From: Halococcus agarilyticus
GTDB taxonomy: Archaea > Halobacteriota > Halobacteria > Halobacteriales > Halococcaceae
Reading direction: 5' to 3'
Length of the DNA: 64,000 nucleotides
NCBI RefSeq assembly: GCF_000334895.1
Contig: NZ_BAFM01000001.1
Location: 248,001 to 312,000, forward strand
A program made the position numbers and the translations under genes. The notes beneath the pieces are model-generated. The model had not been told where the DNA came from. It was given only the letters and a program-made list of their open reading frames with translations, and made no database searches. Shown here piece by piece: positions 52,671-60,157 of the stretch. Position 1 is the first letter of the stretch. Each line of letters begins with the position of its first letter.

Positions 52671-53522
52671 ATGCAATTCGTCCGCTACACGGATGGTGCT
52701 GCTCCAACGTGGGGAGTGAAGACCGAGTCGACGATTCACGCGCTCTCCGGCGTTCCGGAGGGGGAGCCGACCCTCGGAGACGTCTCGAACCGGTCCTACC
52801 GTTCGAGAGTAGCCACGCTCGTCGAGAACGAGACGCTGACACGGGTCGATGCCGACGAGGTGTCGCTGCTCGCGCCGGTTCCTCGCCCGGGGAAGATCGT
52901 TTGCTGCGGGCTCAACTACCGGGACCACGCCGAGGAACAGGACGAGGCGATCCCCGACCAGCCGATGTTGTTCGGCAAGGCACCGACGGCGGTCACGAAC
53001 CCCGGCGATCCGATCGTCCACCCGGAGCCCGACGGTGAGGAGGAGGTCGACTACGAGGTCGAACTCGGGGTCGTGATCGGCGAACGGGGAAAGGACCTCT
53101 CCGAATCGGAAGCCTACGAGCACGTTGCGGGCTACACGGTGCTCAACGACGTCAGCGGCCGGACGGCCCAGAACGCCGACGGGCAGTTCTACCGCGGGAA
53201 GAGCTACGACACGTTCGCGCCGATGGGGCCCACACTCGTCGCCGGTACCGACTTCGATCCGAACGGCGTCGACGTCGAGCTGCGCGTCGACGGCGAGGTC
53301 AAGCAGGCTTCGAACACCGATCAGTTCATCTTCGACGTCGGGGAGCTCGTCTCCTACATCAGCCAGTCGATGACGCTTCGCGCGGGCGACGTCGTCTCGA
53401 CGGGAACGCCCGGCGGTGTCGGCATCTTCCGTGACCCGGTCGACGTCCTCGAACCCGGGCAGACGACGGCAGCGGAGATCGAGGGGATCGGCACTCTGAC
53501 GAACCCGGTCGTCGGCGAGTAA
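52671..53522 (+). CDS. Fumarylacetoacetate hydrolase-family protein (diketo-acid hydrolase candidate)
   Basis: FAH-superfamily enzyme (283 aa). Seen: KIVCCGLNYRDHAEEQDE, PMLFGKAPTAVTNPGDPIV, the metal-binding VDYEVELGVVIGERG (ExE plus Asp), YTVLNDVSGRTAQ, and LRAGDVVSTGTPGGVG. Members of this group include 2,4-diketo-3-deoxy-L-fuconate/rhamnonate hydrolases, which give pyruvate plus L-lactate, and simple beta-diketone or ureidoglycolate hydrolases. Location beside GH29 fucosidase and a sugar dehydrogenase favours the diketo-sugar-acid role. Divergent from the LarA-like gene. Confidence 0.88.
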   Translation: MQFVRYTDGAAPTWGVKTESTIHALSGVPEGEPTLGDVSNRSYRSRVATLVENETLTRVDADEVSLLAPVPRPGKIVCCGLNYRDHAEEQDEAIPDQPMLFGKAPTAVTNPGDPIVHPEPDGEEEVDYEVELGVVIGERGKDLSESEAYEHVAGYTVLNDVSGRTAQNADGQFYRGKSYDTFAPMGPTLVAGTDFDPNGVDVELRVDGEVKQASNTDQFIFDVGELVSYISQSMTLRAGDVVSTGTPGGVGIFRDPVDVLEPGQTTAAEIEGIGTLTNPVVGE

Positions 53523-53570
53523 CGGGAGGTCTCGGCTCCTCCGTCGTCCCGACCGAGACGTAGGGGTCGA

Positions 53571-55013
53571 TCAGCCGACTTCGATCCTCACCCCGTACGC
53601 GTGGTCGCAGGGCTTCGTTGCCGGGAGTTCCACGTGGAGACGGGCGTCCGCTACGCTCCACTCGACGGGATCGTCGGACCCGAGGAGTTCGACCGTGTAC
53701 TCGTCGTCGGGCCACGGAAGCGGGTCCACGTCGAGGGCAGCACCCCACCTCCCCGCCCACTGACTGCTCCGCTGGCCGACGGCGGTCTCGACGGTGACGC
53801 CGTCCTCCGGCCACCCCAGGACGAACACGTAGAGGGTATCGTCCTTTCGAGTGAACCGCTTGTCCTCCGGTGTGAAAGCGACCTGTGTCGCCTGCTCGAA
53901 TTGGCGCTCCTCGGATTTCACCTGTGTCGGGCCCTCCCCGAACGTCCACCACGGCTGGGTTCCGTCCACTCCGGCACCGTTGACGGCGAACCAGTCCCCG
54001 ATCTCGTCCAGTCGAGCCTGCGCGCCCGCCGGGATGGTCCCGTCCGCCTTCGGTCCGACGTTCAGGAAGGTACAGCCGTTCTTGCTGGCACGGTCGACGA
54101 TGCCGGTGATCAGCGTGGACACCGACTTGTAGTCCGGGTTCGATACGTGACACCACGATTCCCGGTCGATCGACGTGTCCGTGAGCCACGGCCGCTCCGC
54201 CACTCCCTCCTTTCGTGCCCGCTCGTAGTCGACGATACCGGTTCCGTGTGGCAGTTGTCGCTTGTGAACGACCTCGACCTCCCTGTCCCACTCTTCGGCC
54301 CGGTTGTAGTAGTACGCGAGGATTTCCCGCCGGTACTCGTCGTTTCGGACGAACCAGTCACTGCCGATCCCCGCGTCGAACCAGAGGAGGTCGGGACGGT
54401 AGCCGTCGATCACCTCCCGGATCTTCGCCTGCCAGTCCCGGAAGAACGACTCCGGTGGCTCGGTCCCCGGTTCGTGTGGCTCCCCGTACAGTCCGGCGTA
54501 CTCCGGGTCGGCCGTATCCCAGCCGTTAGCGTGCCGATACCACCACCAGTGGTATCCGTGGTGGAACGTCGGGACGAACTTCAGGCCGTGTTTCCGCGCC
54601 GCCCTCGACAGCTGGCCCAACACGTCCTGCTCGGGGCCCACGTTCGCCGCATTCCACTCGCTGATCTCGCTGTCCCACAGGAGGAAGCCATCGGCGTGTA
54701 CGGCAGTGACGCCGACGAACGACGCACCCGCCTCCTTGCATCGTTTCACCCACTCGTCGGCGTCGAAGCTCTCCCCGGTGAACAGGGGGACGAAGTCCTT
54801 GTACCCGAACTCCTCCTGTGGTCCCCACTCCTCGCGATGGTGACGGAACGCGTCGGAGCCCTCGATGTACATGTTCCGGGAGTACCACTCGTCTTCGAAC
54901 GCTGGGACCGCGTACGGTCCCCAGTGGAAGTACACTCCGAGCGCCGCATCGTCGAACCAGCGTGGTATCGGATGGGTCCTCAACGAGTCCCACGAGCTAT
55001 CGTACTCTGTCAC
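53571..55013 (-). CDS. Intracellular GH29 alpha-L-fucosidase
   Basis: Glycoside hydrolase family 29 protein (480 aa), retaining enzyme releasing L-fucose. Seen: GVYFHWGPYAVPAFEDEWYS near residue 26, VGVTAVHADGFLLWDSE near 100, VPTFHHGYHWWWY, the nucleophile Asp in DLLWFDAGIGSDWF near 214, and CTFLNVGPKADGTIPAGAQ; a C-terminal beta domain follows (~350-480). The usual HHDGF has Ala for the second His (HADGF), a notable change in the substrate pocket. No signal peptide, so its substrate must be imported. TATA ATTAAGTAT at 55034-55042 predicts a leaderless mRNA. Confidence 0.9.
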   Translation of the reverse strand: MTEYDSSWDSLRTHPIPRWFDDAALGVYFHWGPYAVPAFEDEWYSRNMYIEGSDAFRHHREEWGPQEEFGYKDFVPLFTGESFDADEWVKRCKEAGASFVGVTAVHADGFLLWDSEISEWNAANVGPEQDVLGQLSRAARKHGLKFVPTFHHGYHWWWYRHANGWDTADPEYAGLYGEPHEPGTEPPESFFRDWQAKIREVIDGYRPDLLWFDAGIGSDWFVRNDEYRREILAYYYNRAEEWDREVEVVHKRQLPHGTGIVDYERARKEGVAERPWLTDTSIDRESWCHVSNPDYKSVSTLITGIVDRASKNGCTFLNVGPKADGTIPAGAQARLDEIGDWFAVNGAGVDGTQPWWTFGEGPTQVKSEERQFEQATQVAFTPEDKRFTRKDDTLYVFVLGWPEDGVTVETAVGQRSSQWAGRWGAALDVDPLPWPDDEYTVELLGSDDPVEWSVADARLHVELPATKPCDHAYGVRIEVG

Positions 55014-55033
55014 GATCGGGTGTCTCGAAGACG

Positions 55034-55042
55034 ATACTTAAT
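55034..55042 (-). promoter_or_regulatory. Fucosidase TATA element
   Basis: ATTAAGTAT on the minus strand, 21-29 bases before the ATG at 55013. Confidence 0.5.
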
Positions 55043-55169
55043 CGTGCCGGTCAAACGGTTCGGTACGGCGACACCGGCGGACCCCTCCCAACGATCGCGT
55101 CGCCGAGCACACGCTCTCTGCGTCGTACGTTACGAGAAAATGACGGGTACGGTTTCGACCGACGTCGCT

Positions 55170-56252
55170 CTACGCCGTCTCGTTCACGCTGACCTCTTCG
55201 TCCCCGCCGACGGAGCTGGCGTGCTTGGCTCGCAGGCGAACGTTGAAGACGCGGTCCATGGCCTGCGAGAGGAGGATCAGTCCGAGCGAGACCAGCATGA
55301 GGAGAATCATCGGCAGGACCAGCCAGTGGAGTCGTCCGAGGTTGGTGAGGCTGGTCTGCTCGTACGCGAGGTTCATCATGACGCCCCAGTTGAGCGTCGA
55401 GAACGGCAGGATGCCGAGGAAGTAGAGGGCGACGGATTCGGCGATGATCCCCCGCGCGGAGCCGGCGAAGTTGACGCTGATGTACGGCATCATCTGGGAC
55501 AGGATGTGTTTTCGCACGATCGAGATCCGGCCGACGCCGATGACGCGAGCGGCCTCGACGTACGACTCCTCCCGGAGACTGAGGACCTGCGAGCGGATCG
55601 TCCGTGCCAGCCCGGGCCAGTTGTCGATCCCAAGAATCAGCCCGACGACCATGGGGTCACGAATGGGGAACACGGACGCGAGCACGATCACCAGCGCGAT
55701 CCCTGGGATGCCCAACACGGTGTCGGACACCGTCATCAGTGCTCTGTCCACCCTGCCGCCGAGATACCCGGCGAGCCCGCCGATGCTGGTCCCCAGGAAC
55801 GTCGACAGGACCGCACCGGCGAGGATGAGTTCCAACATTGCCGGCGTAGCGTGCACGAGCTGTGCCAGGATCGACTGCCCCTGGATGTCCGTCCCGAGGG
55901 GGTAGTGGAACTCGGGGACGATCGGGACGTCGAACGAGAGCAGACTGAGCGTGCCGAAGGTGAGCCATCCGTCGTGGAACGGTGTCGCAAAGATCGGGTT
56001 CCGAAGCGACTGCGGCTCCGGGACGATGGTGAGTCCGACCGTCCCCATGAAGATGAACATGAAGACGATCGACAAGCCGATCTTTCCGCGGATGTCGCCC
56101 CAGATGATGGCCATCGGAGCGACCACGTTCTGATCGATACCTTGCCGAACCTGGTCCAGGAACGAACGTTCGACCTCCGCGGTCGTCTCGAAGATGGAGT
56201 TCTCTACGTCGGTCGTGGCACCGGGCGTCGATGTCTCGTCGGTTGAACTCAT
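55170..56252 (-). CDS. ABC transporter permease, DppC/OppC type
   Basis: Inner-membrane permease (360 aa) of the peptide/nickel/oligosaccharide family. Seen: a long polar N terminus, first helix IGLSIVFMFIFMGTVGLTIV, HYPLGTDIQGQSILAQLVH (family-typical between TM1 and TM2), GTSIGGLAGYLGGRVDRALM, and the ATPase-coupling EAA loop YVEAARVIGVGRISIVRKHIL near residue 235. Separated from the DppB-like gene by 23 bases and co-directional, so they form a pair. Confidence 0.92.
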   Translation of the reverse strand: MSSTDETSTPGATTDVENSIFETTAEVERSFLDQVRQGIDQNVVAPMAIIWGDIRGKIGLSIVFMFIFMGTVGLTIVPEPQSLRNPIFATPFHDGWLTFGTLSLLSFDVPIVPEFHYPLGTDIQGQSILAQLVHATPAMLELILAGAVLSTFLGTSIGGLAGYLGGRVDRALMTVSDTVLGIPGIALVIVLASVFPIRDPMVVGLILGIDNWPGLARTIRSQVLSLREESYVEAARVIGVGRISIVRKHILSQMMPYISVNFAGSARGIIAESVALYFLGILPFSTLNWGVMMNLAYEQTSLTNLGRLHWLVLPMILLMLVSLGLILLSQAMDRVFNVRLRAKHASSVGGDEEVSVNETA

Positions 56253-56275
56253 TGTTTTGTGTTACTGTCTGGTGA

Positions 56276-57310
56276 TCAGTTGAACGATTCGCGGTTGTCG
56301 CCGGTCTCCACCCGCGGGTCGATCATTCCGTACGTGAAGTCGGCGATCAGGAGTCCGAGCAGCGTGATCGTCGTGAAAATGAGGAACGAGGCCATCAGCA
56401 GCGGGTAGTCGTTGTTTTCGAGCGCGTTGAACGTGATGTAACCGACCGCTGGATAGGTGAATATCGTCTCGATGATGATGCCGCTCCCGAAGATCCCCGC
56501 GACGCCCATCAGCAGTCCGGTGTATATCGGCAACAGGGCGTTCCGCCCGACGTAACGGATCGCCAGTCGTCCTTGGCCGACCCCACGGAGACGGGCGGCC
56601 CGGAGGTACTCCTCGCCGAGCACCCGAACGCAGTTGCCTCGGTAGGCAAGCGCTCCGCCGAACCCGGCGACGAACGACGAGAGTATCGGTAGCGCGGCGT
56701 GGTGCAGAACGCCGAACATGAACGGGAGGTTGAAACCGGGTGTCGTGTTCGGATTCATCCGTCCACCCGTCGGGAACCACTCCAGGTTGACGGCGAAGAC
56801 GATGATCGCGAAGATGGCGACGACGTAGTACGGAATCGAGCGATTGACGATGGAGAAGATGGTCAGCCCGGTGTCCATGCGGCTTCCCTCCTTGTACGCC
56901 ATCGCCGCCCCGAGGAGGAGGCTGGTCGTCGTTCCGAGGGCCAAGCCGTAGATACTGATGAACATCGACCAGGGGATGGCCGGCAGCAACATGTCGAAAA
57001 CCGGCTCGTTGTGCCAGATCGACGTCCCGAAGTCGGCCTGGGTGACGATTCCGACGATGTACTCGATGTACGCCCTCCATATCGGCTGATCGGGGTTGAT
57101 CCCCGTGTACGACTCCGCCAGCCTGTTGAGCTGTTGTGCCTGCGAGGCGGACATCCCTCCTCCCGACGTCGCGATCCGCTCTTGGAGGTTCGCCTTGACC
57201 GCCTCCACCGGCCCACCAGGCATCAGCCGATACATTGCGAACGAGATGGTCAGCGCCAGAAACCACACCAGCAGGAACTGACCGACCCGGCGCAAATAGT
57301 AATTCACCAT
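56276..57310 (-). CDS. ABC transporter permease, DppB/OppB type
   Basis: Permease (344 aa). Seen: N-terminal VGQFLLVWFLALTISFAMYR and RLMPGGPVEAVKANL, a large external loop, then the EAA motif YLRAARLRGVGQGRLAIRYV near residue 235 and DPRVETGDN end typical of DppB. ATG at 57310 follows the TATA GGTTTAACC (57337-57345); the longer frame to 57649 is noise. First gene of the permease pair and divergent from the binding-protein gene. Confidence 0.92.
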   Translation of the reverse strand: MVNYYLRRVGQFLLVWFLALTISFAMYRLMPGGPVEAVKANLQERIATSGGGMSASQAQQLNRLAESYTGINPDQPIWRAYIEYIVGIVTQADFGTSIWHNEPVFDMLLPAIPWSMFISIYGLALGTTTSLLLGAAMAYKEGSRMDTGLTIFSIVNRSIPYYVVAIFAIIVFAVNLEWFPTGGRMNPNTTPGFNLPFMFGVLHHAALPILSSFVAGFGGALAYRGNCVRVLGEEYLRAARLRGVGQGRLAIRYVGRNALLPIYTGLLMGVAGIFGSGIIIETIFTYPAVGYITFNALENNDYPLLMASFLIFTTITLLGLLIADFTYGMIDPRVETGDNRESFN

Positions 57311-57336
57311 TTCGAACGAGAGGTGTGTGGCAGTCG

Positions 57337-57345
57337 GGTTAAACC
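57337..57345 (-). promoter_or_regulatory. dppB-like TATA element
   Basis: GGTTTAACC on the minus strand, 27-35 bases before the ATG at 57310. Confidence 0.5.
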
Positions 57346-57940
57346 TTTGGCTTCGACCCAACACTGACCGGACGGAGATGAAACCAACAACCGGCGGAGA
57401 ACCCCTCATCGGCGGCGATTTCCCGAGGTGACTCGTTCGTGGTGCTCCGGGAAGCGACCCGAACGGCGGTCCGAGAGATGCCCGATCCGGTTCGTCGGAC
57501 GGCTCTCCACGGCCGAAAGGGACGAGAATCCGCACGAACTTTTTTGAACACCTCAACGGGACGAGGGACAGGGTCACCACAACGACCTGCCTCTCGTCGG
57601 CTTCGAGCCGAACTCCGTCGACGTGTCCGCTGTCACGGTGGGCGAACAATCGAGGGAGACGGCTCCGTCTTCTCCGAACTGATCCACGTCCGCCTGCGAA
57701 CGAGCCACGCGGGTGCGGCCGTCTCGAACAGCTGACGACCGAACCCGGTTCGCGGACGAGGGGACGCTCGCCACCACGAACGCCGTCGACATCCGGACAG
57801 GGTATCCCTCACAGAACCGAGGGTATCCGTCTTCGTGTCGTCACCGAGCAACAGCGCCGCTCGAACCGTCACGACGTCCCCACTTATCATCAGCAATAGC
57901 GCAACGCTAAACCAAGACTCGTCCTCCGGTGAGACTGATT

Positions 57941-57953
57941 GAAAAGACTTATC
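57941..57953 (+). promoter_or_regulatory. Binding-protein gene promoter (BRE + TATA)
   Basis: GAAAAG (57941-57946, BRE-like) followed by ACTTATC (57947-57953), 26-32 bases before the ATG at 57979. Confidence 0.55.
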
Positions 57954-57978
57954 AGACTCCGGAAGCAGGTAGCAAACC

Positions 57979-60015
57979 ATGAGGAATAGTGACGCATCCT
58001 CAGACCAGACTGGGAGAGCGCTGAGCCGTCGCAAGTGGCTCGCATTGTCGGCGGCGTCGGTCGCCGGGTTGGCTGGCTGTAGCGGGGGTAACCCTTCGTC
58101 CGGCAACGCCACGTCCAGCAATGGTACGTCCGGCAGCGCCACGTCCCAGTCCGAGGCAAGCGCACAGACGAACAGCAGTACGAGCAACGCAACGGCGGCG
58201 ACGACCGGAGAGCTCGGCGAACCGGTCGAACCCGTCGCCGACCTCGCCCTCGACTGGGGATGGCAGCCCCAGGAGTCGAACTTCAACATCTTCAGCGTGG
58301 TCGGCAACATCCCCTGGACGGAACGGGTTCTGTACCTCAACGAGAAGCAGAAGTACGACTACAGGAGTCGCGAGTGGAAGCCCATCGCGACCGAAAAGGT
58401 CCCGGAAGTGAACGACTGTGAGACGGTCATCTCGCTCGATTCCGACTACTCGTGGTGGGACGACACCCCGCTCCGGGCGGACGACGCGATCGCGAGCTGG
58501 AAGCTGGGGTACTGGTACAACCAGGGGAACCCGGAGACCGCCCCGGTCGACTACGAGAAAGTCGACGAGAAGACGTACAGGATCCTTCGGGATGGGCCCC
58601 AGTCGCGGAACGTCGCTCTGGACAACACTGCGGGACCGATCACCGCTCGAAAAGAGGTCGCCGAGCCGTGGCTCCAGAAGTTCCGGGACGCGAGCGGCGA
58701 TCAGGCCATCGAGGACGTCCGGACGGAGCTCAACAACCAGAAGTGGAGCTTCGACTTCCTCAAGGAGAACGACATGGGGTACGGTCTCTGGTACCCCGAG
58801 ACGGTCGAAACGACCGAGGTCGTCCACACGAAACACGAGGGACACCCGGCAGCGGAGCGAACGAACATCGAGAAGTTCCGTCAGCCGGTCGTGCCCGACA
58901 GCCAGAAGCGCGGGCAGCTCGTCCAGCGGGACAGGCTCGATCTCGGTGTCCTCTCCGATCCGTACGCGAAGGGACCGGACTACCTCAAGCCCGTGGCACA
59001 GTTCCAGAAACCACAGCCGATCAGTCTCGGGTTCAACATCGGGAGCGAGCAGAACTCCCTCGCCCTCCGTCGGGCCATCGCGTACCTGGTGGACCTGCCC
59101 GGACTCCAGCGGATCGTCCAGAACGGGTACGACCTGAAGCGGCAGACCTGCAACGGGCACAACACCCTCCACACTCCGCAGTCGGCGAAGGAGCAGCTGC
59201 CGCAGTCCTTTCGGGACAAGCTCATCGACTACGGCAAGCGAGCTCAGCCGGAGAAGGCCGCAGAGGAGATGCGGAAGGCAGGGTACACGAAGAAGAACGG
59301 CGTCTGGCGGACACCCGACGGGAAGAAACTCGACGGCTACAAGGTCATCACGCCGAACTGGACGTGGTGGACGCTGGTCACCGAGACGGTCGCGGGCTGG
59401 ATCAACGACTTCGGTATCGGGACGGACTTCGTCACCCCCGGAAGCTTCTTCAACACGCTTCGGAACGGGGACTTCGACGTCTCCATCCTCTCGAAGGGCT
59501 GGGGGAACTTCCCGGGTCCATCCCAGACGTACTTCCTCTGGCACCACCGCGGGATCGGCGATTACATGGGTTCGACGAAGACCAATCCCGAAGAGGAAGA
59601 GGACGACACGTGCGAGTACACCCCGCCGGTACCCGGCGAGGACTTCACGTTCACCGACGACCGTTCGGTGAACTTCGAGCATCCCGTCGACCCGAGATCG
59701 GAGGCCGGGAAGCAGTGGTTCGCCTATCCGAACGAAGTCGGTTCCAAGGAGATCTCCGGCAGCGGGCAGATGCTGAAGCCGTACGAGTACGCGTCGGTGC
59801 TCGAGAGCGTGCAGGACGAAGAGCGCCGACAGAACGCCATCAACCAGTTCGCACACTGGTCCAACTACAAGGTACATACGGTCGATATGATCGTCCAGAA
59901 GGGTGGCGTCTGGATGGATACGAAAAACTTCAACCTCGTCGAGAACCACGATCTCTACACCCACCCGGGGACCAACCTCATGGCAACCGGTCAGATCGTC
60001 GGCGAGAGCAAGTAA
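57979..60015 (+). CDS. ABC transporter substrate-binding lipoprotein (family 5)
   Basis: Extracellular binding protein (678 aa) of the peptide/oligosaccharide family (SBP_bac_5). Seen: Tat signal SRRKWLALSAASVAGLAGC with lipobox Cys near residue 37, an Asn/Ser/Thr-rich linker (SSGNATSSNGTSGS...) with N-glycosylation-type sites (~40-75), then a two-lobed domain containing LDSDYSWWDDTPLRADDAIASW and LRRAIAYLVDLPGLQRIVQNG. Some members bind plant oligosaccharides rather than peptides (for example xyloglucan or arabinan importers of archaea). Length is above average because of the linker and insertions. Aromatic-rich lobes fit sugar stacking. Confidence 0.92.
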   Translation: MRNSDASSDQTGRALSRRKWLALSAASVAGLAGCSGGNPSSGNATSSNGTSGSATSQSEASAQTNSSTSNATAATTGELGEPVEPVADLALDWGWQPQESNFNIFSVVGNIPWTERVLYLNEKQKYDYRSREWKPIATEKVPEVNDCETVISLDSDYSWWDDTPLRADDAIASWKLGYWYNQGNPETAPVDYEKVDEKTYRILRDGPQSRNVALDNTAGPITARKEVAEPWLQKFRDASGDQAIEDVRTELNNQKWSFDFLKENDMGYGLWYPETVETTEVVHTKHEGHPAAERTNIEKFRQPVVPDSQKRGQLVQRDRLDLGVLSDPYAKGPDYLKPVAQFQKPQPISLGFNIGSEQNSLALRRAIAYLVDLPGLQRIVQNGYDLKRQTCNGHNTLHTPQSAKEQLPQSFRDKLIDYGKRAQPEKAAEEMRKAGYTKKNGVWRTPDGKKLDGYKVITPNWTWWTLVTETVAGWINDFGIGTDFVTPGSFFNTLRNGDFDVSILSKGWGNFPGPSQTYFLWHHRGIGDYMGSTKTNPEEEEDDTCEYTPPVPGEDFTFTDDRSVNFEHPVDPRSEAGKQWFAYPNEVGSKEISGSGQMLKPYEYASVLESVQDEERRQNAINQFAHWSNYKVHTVDMIVQKGGVWMDTKNFNLVENHDLYTHPGTNLMATGQIVGESK

Positions 60016-60126
60016 CGGAACGCGCCTGTCGCCTTTCCTGCCGGTGGTTTTCGACGAGCTTCGTTCGTCCGGAGCGCTTCTACCGGGCCGTCCCGGTTCA
60101 GTATAATTGATAACATACCGTAACGG

Positions 60127-60133
60127 CTTTAAC
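60127..60133 (+). promoter_or_regulatory. TATA element of the fused ATPase gene
   Basis: CTTTAAC, 25-31 bases before the ATG at 60158. Confidence 0.5.
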
Positions 60134-60157
60134 TCTGGTGCCGGCTACGGTACGTCA

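Larger units (their letters stand above)
57311..57978. other. Divergent intergenic region of the ABC importer
   Basis: 668 bases with no supported gene. At its ends lie the dppB TATA (57337-57345, minus) and the binding-protein promoter (57941-57953, plus). Between them two direct copies of AGGGTATCC (57799-57807 and 57820-57828) are spaced 21 bases, two helical turns, a plausible regulator site. Confidence 0.5.

Noticed and set aside
53601-56246. 881-codon plus-strand open frame across the fucosidase and permease genes
   Set aside because: Spans two unrelated minus-strand genes and their gap; composition is Arg/Val/Asp-rich with no recognisable fold.
58000-59964. 654-codon minus-strand open frame opposite the binding protein
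   Set aside because: Complement shadow of an acidic, codon-biased gene; no motifs, no promoter.
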